Assembly: GCA_036564195.1 (NCBI GenBank) | Contig: DATCLA010000229.1 | Location: 1-19,661 of the forward strand | From: DATCLA01 sp036564195 | GTDB taxonomy: Bacteria; Bacillota; UBA4882; UBA8346 | Direction of reading: 5' to 3' | Length of the DNA stretch: 19,661 nucleotides | Shown here: positions 6,783-13,399 of the stretch, piece after piece | Layout of the letters: each line of letters opens with the position of its first letter | Numbering within the stretch: position 1 is the stretch's first letter | The notes under the pieces: generated by a model | Databases searched by the model: none | Seen by the model: only the letters and a program-made list of their open reading frames with translations | What the model was told of the DNA's origin: nothing | Translations under genes and position numbers: made by a program

Positions 6783-7316
6783 TTATTCCTTACTATTTTC
6801 GTTTTCCCACTCAAAGTGAATCCCACATAAAGGAATAAAAATAAACTTGCTTTTGCCCATTTGAATAACATCATAGGCAGTTAATTCAACTGGTGAGTAT
6901 ACTGCTTCATTATTATGGTAAACAATTCCTACTCCATCCCCAGGAATGAGAAAGAAGTTCCGTTCCACCGGATTATAACTGATGATAGCATGGTTACGCC
7001 GGGAAATCGTATTATCACCGGTAATGATGATATGCATCTCTTCCGAACGCCCGATAAAATTTTTTTCCGGACGGATCCGGTAATCTTGTCCTCGGGATGC
7101 TCCTTCGATACAGACTATCCAGCCAACTACCGGCTCCATTCCGTCGTCATCCCAAAATCCCATGGTTTTAGCATTGTCATCGTTAGTGTGAGATATAGTC
7201 TGCATTTTTTTGCCGGTTCTTTTAGACTCGCTTCCCGATACATTACAGTAAGGACAGGTTTTCCCGTGTTTACGGGCGCTGTACATATGACCGTTTTCAC
7301 ATCTTACCAGGTTCAT
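6783..7316 (-). CDS. Zinc-ribbon plus FHA domain phosphothreonine adaptor
   Basis: This 177-aa protein carries an N-terminal zinc-ribbon-like motif (C6 with GH at 9-10, then CPYC at 21-24), a linker with KTMGFW (threonine T51), a PVVGWIVCIEG strand and an FHA domain (about 65-170) with GR at 89-90, S105 and H109 as phosphothreonine contacts. This architecture recurs in Bacillota beside Ser/Thr kinases. The linker threonine looks like a kinase target that could be bound by the FHA domain in cis or trans, as in GarA/OdhI; that part is inference. A longer frame starts at 7331, but GGAGG (7325-7329) lies within its first codons and is 8 nt from the ATG at 7316, so I choose 7316. It sits between the membrane FHA gene and the PP2C gene, fitting a role as phospho-readout. 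Confidence 0.87.
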   Translation of the reverse strand: MNLVRCENGHMYSARKHGKTCPYCNVSGSESKRTGKKMQTISHTNDDNAKTMGFWDDDGMEPVVGWIVCIEGASRGQDYRIRPEKNFIGRSEEMHIIITGDNTISRRNHAIISYNPVERNFFLIPGDGVGIVYHNNEAVYSPVELTAYDVIQMGKSKFIFIPLCGIHFEWENENSKE

Positions 7317-7344
7317 TTCCGATTCCTCCATGTAAAAGAGTTAA

Positions 7345-7962
7345 TTATTTCACCAAAATTTTAATGTTAGCAATATAAATTAAATCACCGATATTTAAAC
7401 GGTAAGGTTTTCCTTGTTCCAACTTGAACCGGGTTTTATCTTTAAACCGCTTAATCCCACTACCGTTGGTAGAACCCAAATCTTCAATATACCAACAGTT
7501 TCCCGAAAAATTCAAAACTGCGTGCTGTTTACTTACTAAAGCAGCGTACTGCGTATCAGATAAATCGATATCCACATCATTGTCACGGCTCTTCTTCCCC
7601 ACCAATAACGCTGTTTTGTTTTCGATATTCCATACTTTAACATTACGGCCATCGTCATCTTTTAAAATCAGTTTTCGGATCCCGTCATATTTCTGTTCAT
7701 ATTTATTAACTGACCCTGAAATCTTGATTAAATAACCGACTACTAAGGTCACCGAGCCAATCAACCCGGCCTTTTTAAGACTCTTATTTTGATTGACGAA
7801 ATAAATAAAATAAACCGATGTTAAAAATAAGGCCAGGATTAATAGGTCGATGATAAAAATCCAAAAGGTATTCTGTTTACTCTCATAGCTTTCAAGTTTA
7901 CGGAAGAGAATGTAATTTTTAATATGTTTGGGAATATTAATCAGATTTAAGAACTTTCTCAT
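7345..7962 (-). CDS. Membrane FHA domain protein
   Basis: This 205-aa protein has two TM helices (about 33-56 and 64-79) and a C-terminal FHA domain (about 98-205). The FHA signature reads GK at 122-123 (usually GR), SKQH at 144-147 and LGSTNG at 162-167, so most phosphothreonine contacts are kept but the usual arginine is a lysine. Both termini should be cytosolic, placing a phospho-binding head at the membrane. It could recruit phosphorylated partners, in the way Fha/TagH scaffolds do in type VI systems. The ATG has GAGGG (7970-7974) 7 nt upstream. It follows the J-domain gene by 21 nt and precedes the second FHA gene by 28 nt in the same operon. Confidence 0.85.
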   Translation of the reverse strand: MRKFLNLINIPKHIKNYILFRKLESYESKQNTFWIFIIDLLILALFLTSVYFIYFVNQNKSLKKAGLIGSVTLVVGYLIKISGSVNKYEQKYDGIRKLILKDDDGRNVKVWNIENKTALLVGKKSRDNDVDIDLSDTQYAALVSKQHAVLNFSGNCWYIEDLGSTNGSGIKRFKDKTRFKLEQGKPYRLNIGDLIYIANIKILVK

Positions 7963-7983
7963 CTCATATCCCTCTCAATGCAG

Positions 7984-8403
7984 CTATTTCTTTTTTACTT
8001 GAAAATACCGCTCGAATAGATCGGATGTGTCCAAAGGATTTTGCCCTTTTGCTTGTTGCTTCACTGTTTCCTTAGTCTTGGGATTAAAACCAAAAAATTT
8101 TTCAAAACTCTGTTCCAGATTTTCAAAATTAAACGGCTGGTATTGATGATGCTTTCTTACATTAGCACCTGGTATCCCGGCCTGATCTATTTTTCCTTCG
8201 AGTTTTCGATCATAAGCAGCTTTTAAGGAATCATCACTCAAAGTATTATATGCTTCGTTAATAAGCTTGAATTGGGCTTCCGCTTCCCGGTTCCCGGGAT
8301 TAAGGTCGGGATGGTACTGCCGGGCTAATTTACGAAACGCCTTTTTCAACTCTTCCTTGGTAGTACTGGGGGTAACCCCTAAGATTTCATAATATGTTTT
8401 CAT
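7984..8403 (-). CDS. J-domain co-chaperone
   Basis: This 139-aa protein begins with a full J domain (about 1-68) with YYEILGV at 4-10 and the essential HPD at 31-33, which stimulates the ATPase of a DnaK-type Hsp70. The rest is short, rich in Q, K and F, and lacks the G/F-rich linker, zinc fingers and client-binding domains of true DnaJ, so it is a specialised J protein. The C-terminal part probably targets it to one client, plausibly an assembly of the neighbouring secretion-like proteins. An upstream TTG (8409) directly abuts the ribosome binding site GGGAAGG (8410-8416), whereas the ATG at 8403 is 6 nt away, so 8403 is chosen. A hairpin at 8480-8506 separates it from the tube gene. Confidence 0.88.
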   Translation of the reverse strand: MKTYYEILGVTPSTTKEELKKAFRKLARQYHPDLNPGNREAEAQFKLINEAYNTLSDDSLKAAYDRKLEGKIDQAGIPGANVRKHHQYQPFNFENLEQSFEKFFGFNPKTKETVKQQAKGQNPLDTSDLFERYFQVKKK

Positions 8404-8479
8404 CCGCAACCTTCCCGGTAAATCAATTTTGCTGATTCCAACACCTTAAAACATTAAAATCTTCTCTTATCAATTTTGA

Positions 8480-8506
8480 GGAAAGGTAGCTTTAAACTAC
8501 CTTTCC
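8480..8506. terminator. Intercistronic hairpin after the first tube gene
   Basis: GGAAAGGTAG (8480-8489) and CTACCTTTCC (8497-8506) form a perfect 10-bp stem around a 7-nt loop, 26 nt after the tube gene stop. There is no T-run on the minus strand, so partial termination or 3'-end protection is likelier than full termination. This would let the tube protein be made in excess over the regulators downstream. Confidence 0.55.
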
Positions 8507-8532
8507 CAATCAGATTCAATAATGAATGAGTA

Positions 8533-8970
8533 TTACTTATCGTAACCGCCTTCGATAGTCACTTTACCACCGGCCACTGTCTTGTTTTGTTTAATAAACA
8601 GTTTGAAAGTACCGGCACCGTCCTCATTGATGCTTTCGGTATAATCGACTACAAAAGCATGGGAAAAAGAGTATTGCCGGATTACCTTGTTGGCTTTAAC
8701 CAGTTCAACCGTGACTTTTCTTTCTACATCTTTAGCTCCGGAAGGTACCAAGGCCCATTTGGCCAGCTTCTTAGTTTCATTTTCATTTTTGCCTTGCAAG
8801 ATTTTTCCGGAAATTTCTAAAATGATACCCATTTTATTACTCTTAGCGTCGGCATCATCGGGAGAGTCAACCTTAAAAACAGCGGCGTCAATATCGCCCT
8901 CTTTTAAGTCGATCGTTTCTCCTCCCTCGACTTTCAAGGTGTAAAAGCCTGCATTTTGGTTGTCAAACAT
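8533..8970 (-). CDS. Hcp/phage-tail-tube-like protein, paralogue 1
   Basis: This 145-aa protein has the size and beta-rich pattern of ring-forming tube proteins (Hcp, gp19). It opens with a strand FYTLKVEGGETIDL, has LAKWALVP in the middle, then VERKVTVELVKANKVIRQY, and ends with the strand pair AFVVDYTE and GTFKLFIKQ. It shares LKVEGGE, W-LVP, AFVVDYTE and GTF with the second paralogue at 12687. Related clostridial proteins have, to my recollection, been labelled 'membrane-associated protease 1', for which no catalytic motif is visible here. A longer frame reaches 9036, but GGAGG (8979-8983) is 8 nt before the ATG at 8970, which I choose. It lies directly downstream of the sheath-like gene, the usual order of sheath then tube. 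The tube role is inferred from pattern and context. Confidence 0.65.
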   Translation of the reverse strand: MFDNQNAGFYTLKVEGGETIDLKEGDIDAAVFKVDSPDDADAKSNKMGIILEISGKILQGKNENETKKLAKWALVPSGAKDVERKVTVELVKANKVIRQYSFSHAFVVDYTESINEDGAGTFKLFIKQNKTVAGGKVTIEGGYDK

Positions 8971-9008
8971 CGGTAAATCCTCCTCTTGTATTTTTTTAAT
9001 TAACGCTC

Positions 9009-9044
9009 TAACAGTTTTAATCATTTTACCGGACAAAACTGTTA
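9009..9044. other. Hairpin between the sheath-like and tube-like genes
   Basis: TAACAGTTTT (9009-9018) and AAAACTGTTA (9035-9044) form a perfect 10-bp stem with a 16-nt loop in the 95-nt gap. No T-run follows on the minus strand, so it is more likely an RNA processing or stability element, shielding the 5' end of the tube message, than a terminator. Confidence 0.45.
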
Positions 9045-9065
9045 AAGCCTTAATTCCGGACCTTA

Positions 9066-11234
9066 TTAAGCTTGACTGGCGCTGGTACTTTTGGTAATTG
9101 TCACTTCCAGGTTCTTAACATTACCATTAAAGACCAGGTCGATCTGGCAGATGTTATTTTCCGGTTCAATTACGTAATTAATATCGTCGCCCGGTTGAAT
9201 AATAGAGTTAACAAACCCATTGGCATTAAGCCAACGCATCTTGGGACTATTCGGATTGCTACTGAAAAATTGGATAATCCGGTCCTGTTTAAAATCAAGA
9301 GTATGGAAGCGTAAAATCCGCTCTATATAAGTACTGACCATCGTCTTATAAATCGACTCAAAGCCGTCCTCGGTCTGGGAAAGGCTGCGGGCCTTATAAA
9401 CCGTAATCCTTTTAATATCCTTACCTTGGTATTGAGCATTTTCTGAGGAAAAGACAAATCCGAAACTCCGACGGTTGATCATATCCTTAATCGTATTGGT
9501 AAAGCCGGAGATTTCCTTAGCCATGGTGGTGACTACTTTAAGATTGTTATCACCCGACTCGATATCAAACCGCACTCCCGGAAATTCCCGGTTTACATTT
9601 TTAAAAAATTGTTTTAAATATTCAGGGCATTGATAAGCAGCTACAATACCGGCCGCTACATAAGCAGCGTCAACGTAAACCCCTTCGATCCATAACTTTA
9701 AAATGTCTTCCTTTTCACGGGATAGTTTTACCCCCTCTTCAGTATGGAGCATCTTACTATCAATGACCACTCCGGACTTGTCCTTGGGGATAATCGTAAA
9801 ATTAGGAATACAGGGAATAACAAATTCGCTATAATCCTGTCTGGTCATTATTTCGCACTTTTCCATGTATTTTTCAATTCCGGTAGTTGCCAGACTGTTA
9901 AAAGTGGTTTCTTCGTTAGCCTGAAAATTGAAGAAGACCTGAATCCGGTATTTCTTCAAAATTTGCATCAAAGCGGTTAGGGACTCCAGCGTATTACCAT
10001 TTTCTTTTTTAAGTTTTTCATTGCCTTGAAAACGTTCCCGACGGGTTTGTAATCTTTTAGTCGTTTCAATTTCAACTGCAGGGACAATTCCAAACCAGAT
10101 GGTATCGGTAAAATCGTTTTTATCATTTACGGTGTTCAAAAATGTTTCCAACCGGGGGATATTTGAACTTTTAACCGTCTGGTCCAGTTTATTATTGGTA
10201 ACGATTAATGTAGGCTGCATCCCCTTATTCTTAGTGGCGTATTGATCAAAAAACATTTTCACGCCCAAAATCGTCTCAACTAACGGTTTGGCGGTTTTAA
10301 CAAAATCATCCTTGGCAGTTTTATAAAATTCCAAATAAGTATTGTAATTTTCGACTTCTCGCTCCACATCGATCTCAGTTTGTACTGCCGGTAACGGACA
10401 AAAAGTCCGTACTACCAAACTGCGGACATATGGTGAGGGGTTTTCGGTGATTGCGTCATAATCTTCTTCAAAGGCTGCAGCAATCTCATTGTTACGTTGC
10501 TCATTCATTACCATTAAAGCCGTGCTGTCAACTTTGGGTGCTTCAATTATCTTCAGTTCACCATGTTCCCCCATGCTAAGCAAACCGATCCGAATGGATT
10601 CGGCTTTATTCTCTTCTTGACTTTTGCTAAATAACAGCCTGGTTTTAATGTCTTCAATCGCCAGGGGTAACATTGCCAAGACATTATTATAGTTTTGACT
10701 GGCCTCTTCAAACTTGTAATTCAGGGCATCCCCCAAATCCAGTTTCTTAGGGTCACCATCCTCCAGCTCCTGGTATTTATTGAATAAGTAATGAATCTCT
10801 TTACGTACTTGTTTGATATCTTCAATCACTTTTTTGGGGGAGATCATATCCAATACTTTCTCAAAGCGGAAATCCACATTTTTAATTCCTTGGCTTCGCT
10901 TGGTATCGATCAAGGTGAATAACATCTTTAAAAAATCATTATTTTGGTTCAGTTTAATCTCGGAAATGCAGTCATCCGGCAAATTTTGAGGCTTTTTCAA
11001 AGTATATATGACCTTTTGATTGGCAGCGTTATAATAAGAATAAACGCTGGGCGAGAATTTCTCCAAAAATTCATCAAAACTGCGCACTAAAAGGTATTGG
11101 TTAATTTCTTTAATCTTATCATCATTTAAGCTATCAATCTCTTTGACGTCACCAATAATCGTTAATAAGTCTAATTTCTCCGGATTGACTTCTTCAAACA
11201 GAATAGTACGGTTGGTTTGATTAATAATCTCCAT
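9066..11234 (-). CDS. Large sheath-like protein, possible TssB-TssC-type fusion
   Basis: This 722-aa soluble protein has no signal peptide or TM helix. The first 250 residues are mostly helical, with a segment LVRSFDEFLEKFSPSV near residue 50 resembling the small sheath subunit TssB. The remainder alternates strands and helices and carries TssC/phage-sheath-like stretches: WFGIVPAVE, VYVDAAYVAAGIVAAYQ, a Trp-containing KMRWLN stretch, and a C-terminal strand block (INYVIEPEN, ICQIDLVFNG) ending in LEVTITK, like the interlocking C-terminal strands of contractile sheaths. Its length is close to TssB plus TssC. The next gene is tube-like. Together these suggest a one-piece contractile sheath or a new tube-wrapping protein, but no single motif proves it. 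Some relatives may be labelled 'transcriptional regulator'; I see no DNA-binding motif. AAGGAGG (11241-11247) is 6 nt before the ATG. It heads the seven-gene operon. Confidence 0.55.
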   Translation of the reverse strand: MEIINQTNRTILFEEVNPEKLDLLTIIGDVKEIDSLNDDKIKEINQYLLVRSFDEFLEKFSPSVYSYYNAANQKVIYTLKKPQNLPDDCISEIKLNQNNDFLKMLFTLIDTKRSQGIKNVDFRFEKVLDMISPKKVIEDIKQVRKEIHYLFNKYQELEDGDPKKLDLGDALNYKFEEASQNYNNVLAMLPLAIEDIKTRLLFSKSQEENKAESIRIGLLSMGEHGELKIIEAPKVDSTALMVMNEQRNNEIAAAFEEDYDAITENPSPYVRSLVVRTFCPLPAVQTEIDVEREVENYNTYLEFYKTAKDDFVKTAKPLVETILGVKMFFDQYATKNKGMQPTLIVTNNKLDQTVKSSNIPRLETFLNTVNDKNDFTDTIWFGIVPAVEIETTKRLQTRRERFQGNEKLKKENGNTLESLTALMQILKKYRIQVFFNFQANEETTFNSLATTGIEKYMEKCEIMTRQDYSEFVIPCIPNFTIIPKDKSGVVIDSKMLHTEEGVKLSREKEDILKLWIEGVYVDAAYVAAGIVAAYQCPEYLKQFFKNVNREFPGVRFDIESGDNNLKVVTTMAKEISGFTNTIKDMINRRSFGFVFSSENAQYQGKDIKRITVYKARSLSQTEDGFESIYKTMVSTYIERILRFHTLDFKQDRIIQFFSSNPNSPKMRWLNANGFVNSIIQPGDDINYVIEPENNICQIDLVFNGNVKNLEVTITKSTSASQA

Positions 11235-11507
11235 AAAAATCCTCCTTGGTTGCGCTAATCTTTTATCTCAACAACTTACTATAAAAATTATATTTAACAT
11301 TTTTCCTCTGCAATTTTGACTTTCCAAGGATATATGCTCATGAAATTAGGATATTTATAGCAAATTTTGCCTATTTAATACTATTACATAACATATAATA
11401 CCATACCTTTCCAGTTTATTCCAGTCCGGAACCGAAGAATTTCTTATAAATTTTTGTAAAAAATTGCCATAATTTACCGTTCTAACCTCCGGCTCCATCG
11501 TTACCAC

Positions 11508-11536
11508 GCTTCAAGTTACATTGCTTCAAGTTACAT
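11508..11536. repeat. Tandem 14-bp direct repeat
   Basis: GCTTCAAGTTACAT occurs twice without mismatch, at 11508-11521 and 11523-11536, a period of 15 bp. The pair ends about 20 bp before the -35 box of the kinase promoter candidate, a typical place for an activator bound as a tandem dimer. Confidence 0.5.
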
Positions 11537-11556
11537 GACAGGATAACTAATAACAC

Positions 11557-11585
11557 TTGCAAAACATTTATAAATAGGGCAAAAT
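11557..11585 (+). promoter_or_regulatory. Promoter candidate for the kinase gene
   Basis: TTGCAA (11557-11562), a 17-nt spacer and CAAAAT (11580-11585) form a moderate sigma-A promoter. The elements closely match those of the second tube gene (TTGCAA, 17 nt, TAAAAT), so the two may be co-expressed. Confidence 0.4.
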
Positions 11586-11666
11586 GTAATTACTTGGGTT
11601 TACTGGAATCATTGTTTAAGTTTGGATCGCTGATAAAAATAATTTTTGAAAGGGTTCAATAACATA

Positions 11667-12563
11667 ATGAAACCGGATCTGAAGTATCGCTGTCTCCCCA
11701 AAAAGACTATTTTGCAAAACCGATATCTGATTAAAAAGGCCATTTCGACCAGTGCTTTATCAATTATCTATCTTGCGGAAGACCTTAGCTGTAACCAACT
11801 GTGTATTGTTAAAGAATTTTTCCCCGCAAAACTGGTTTTACGTGACTTGGACCAGCAGACCGTGTTACATCGTTTTTCTTCATATAAAACAAAATTTGCT
11901 GAATCCAGGACCGCTTTCTTTAATGAAGCGCTGATCTTAAAAGAACTTGAACATAAGAATATTATGAAATATCTGGACCATTTTACTGCCAATAACACCG
12001 GCTATCTCGTAACTAAATATTATAAAGGCATAACCTTGGAGCAATTCATCGTATCGGAAAAGAATATTTCGATCCGCTTCTTCTTGCAACAAATTTTCAT
12101 TCCGGTGCTCAACGCCGTAGCGTTACTCCATCGTAAAGGAATCATCCACCGGGATCTTAAGCCCAGCAATATTATTATCAACAGTAAAAACGAGCCGGTA
12201 ATTATTGATTTCGGCTCGGCGATCAAGTTTAAAGAAGTAACTAGGAAAAACATCTTCATTACGCCAGGATTTTCGCCCTTGGAATTTTATTCGGAAACTG
12301 CTAAACAAGGCTGTTTTTCTGATCTTTACAGTTTAGCCGCAACTTTATATTATTATTATTGTGGAAAAGCTCCAGTTGAAGCCAGCCAGCGGGTAATCGA
12401 AGACCCGATCGAAAACATCCGGAATTATCAGGAATTTATCTCTCCTTGCTTAGCCAAAGCGATCATGAGAAATCTCTCGACCGACCCTAAAAAAAGATTT
12501 ACATCAGTAACATGGTTTAAAATGATTGTTTATTGGGAAATTTTCCGGTTAAACAAAAGCTAA
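11667..12563 (+). CDS. Cytosolic Hanks-type Ser/Thr protein kinase
   Basis: This 298-aa protein is a kinase domain with no TM helix or sensor. It has the ATP-binding lysine in IVKEF (K49), the alpha-C glutamate (E87), HRDLKPSN at 161-168 and DFGSA at 181-185; the APE motif is replaced by PLEF. The N-terminal LPKKTILQNRYLI and the VKEFFP motif mark a bacterial group normally followed by GGFGITY. Here the glycine loop reads STSALSIIY (27-35), with no glycines, which may weaken ATP binding. It probably phosphorylates threonines on the FHA proteins or tube/sheath proteins nearby. An in-frame TTG at 11646 has no ribosome binding site; GAAAGGG (11648-11654) serves the ATG at 11667, so I use the shorter form. 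It faces the operon and is transcribed separately. Confidence 0.88.
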   Translation: MKPDLKYRCLPKKTILQNRYLIKKAISTSALSIIYLAEDLSCNQLCIVKEFFPAKLVLRDLDQQTVLHRFSSYKTKFAESRTAFFNEALILKELEHKNIMKYLDHFTANNTGYLVTKYYKGITLEQFIVSEKNISIRFFLQQIFIPVLNAVALLHRKGIIHRDLKPSNIIINSKNEPVIIDFGSAIKFKEVTRKNIFITPGFSPLEFYSETAKQGCFSDLYSLAATLYYYYCGKAPVEASQRVIEDPIENIRNYQEFISPCLAKAIMRNLSTDPKKRFTSVTWFKMIVYWEIFRLNKS

Positions 12564-12576
12564 CAGCCTGTTTAAC
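12548..12576 (+). terminator. Weak terminator of the kinase gene
   Basis: GTTAAACA (12548-12555) and TGTTTAAC (12569-12576) pair perfectly over 8 bp around the kinase stop codon, followed by TTAATAGGG. The stem is AT-rich and the T-run poor, so this is a modest call. Confidence 0.3.
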
Positions 12577-12686
12577 TTAATAGGGCCCAGATCAGATAGA
12601 CCGATGAAACAATACTAAAGCGTTAATGATCTTCATAAATTATTAGCTGTAAAGTACTAATGCCGTTAACTCCAGGTATTTTAATA

Positions 12687-13115
12687 TTATTCCGCTTCGG
12701 AAGAACCGTATTCTAGGGTCACACTTTCGATCTTATCCCTTTTTTGTCTGACCACAAGTGTGAAGGTACCGATCCCTTGCCCCGCTCCATAATCTTCGGT
12801 ATAATCGACTACAAAGGCATTGGGCAGTTTAATTTGGCGAATTATTTGGCCGGCAGAGATAACCTCCAACGTAACCTGACGGTAACAATCAGCCTTAGAG
12901 GCCGGAACCAGAGACCATTGCGCCAGTTTTATGGTACCGGTCTGGTCGCCGTCGGCAGTATTTACTACTTTACCCAATACTTTGAGTTCCGCTCCCACTT
13001 CGGTTGAGCGGGCATTGGAATTATCGGGGGTGTCAGTCCGATAAATAGCGTTAATAATGGTATTCTCACCCAAAGCAATGCTTTCCCCGCCTTCGACCTT
13101 CAGTCTAAACGACAT
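12687..13115 (-). CDS. Hcp/phage-tail-tube-like protein, paralogue 2
   Basis: This 142-aa protein has the same plan as the tube-like protein at 8533: SFRLKVEGGESIAL, then IKLAQWSLVP, RQVTLEVISAGQIIRQ, NAFVVDYTEDYG and GIGTFTLVVRQKR. The paralogues differ most in the first loop after the opening strand and at the C-terminus, the surfaces that in Hcp-type rings would stack or face the lumen. It probably forms rings with or beside the first paralogue, or is a specialised tip or cargo form; this is inference. The frame extends to 13208, but GGAGG (13123-13127) is 7 nt before the ATG at 13115, the chosen start. It has its own promoter and is separated from the other genes of the cluster by the oppositely oriented kinase. 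Confidence 0.65.
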   Translation of the reverse strand: MSFRLKVEGGESIALGENTIINAIYRTDTPDNSNARSTEVGAELKVLGKVVNTADGDQTGTIKLAQWSLVPASKADCYRQVTLEVISAGQIIRQIKLPNAFVVDYTEDYGAGQGIGTFTLVVRQKRDKIESVTLEYGSSEAE

Positions 13116-13179
13116 TAAAATTCCTCCTCGTATTGATTCTTGTATAGGGTTTGAAGATAGACTCGTGATTTCTGCCAAT

Positions 13180-13208
13180 ATTTTACTATTATTTCCATTG
13201 AATTGCAA
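13180..13208 (-). promoter_or_regulatory. Promoter of the second tube gene
   Basis: On the minus strand TTGCAA (13208-13203), a 17-nt spacer and TAAAAT (13185-13180) make a good sigma-A promoter. The predicted start near 13173 leaves a leader of about 58 nt with a strong GGAGG. Confidence 0.55.
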
Positions 13209-13327
13209 TTACAGAAATATTGAAATATAAAAGTTGGCAAAGTTTAATAAGCTAAACCTGTAGTAATGATTTTAAAGGGATAAGCAGAAATTAAGTAGGC
13301 ACAAGCGAGCCTCTTTTCCAGAAATAC

Positions 13328-13349
13328 AAAAACTACCTGGCAAAGGTAG
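13328..13349 (-). terminator. Terminator of the AbrB-like gene
   Basis: On the minus strand CTACCT and AGGTAG pair around TTGCC (13333-13349) and are followed by TTTTTG (13332-13327), 50 nt after the stop codon. A small T-run (TTTT) on the plus side means it may work both ways. Confidence 0.6.
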
Positions 13350-13399
13350 CTTTTACATATTGTTACTATTAGTCCTTGAGGTAGGTCACTGTTCCGTCG

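Larger units (their letters stand above)
11235..11666. other. Divergent control region between the sheath-like operon and the kinase
   Basis: This 432-nt region must drive transcription both ways. It is very AT-rich towards the sheath side, where no promoter scores well (TGGAAT 11418-11423 with TATTAT 11395-11400, 17 nt apart, is the best I see on the minus strand). It also holds a short palindrome GCAAATTTTGC (about 11361-11371), two TTCCAGT copies 10 nt apart (11409, 11419), the 15-nt tandem repeat at 11508-11536 and a better plus-strand promoter. Confidence 0.45.

Noticed and set aside
8533..8970. Calling the tube-like protein a membrane-associated protease
   Set aside because: It has no TM helix, no signal peptide and no recognisable protease catalytic motif; it is a small beta-rich protein.
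9066..11234. Calling the 722-aa protein a transcriptional regulator
   Set aside because: No helix-turn-helix or other DNA-binding motif is visible, and the neighbours point to a structural protein.
4262..13115. A prophage or tailocin remnant
   Set aside because: No phage structural genes beyond the tube and sheath analogues, no lysis, portal, tape-measure or integrase genes, and the kinase/phosphatase/FHA set is not a phage pattern.
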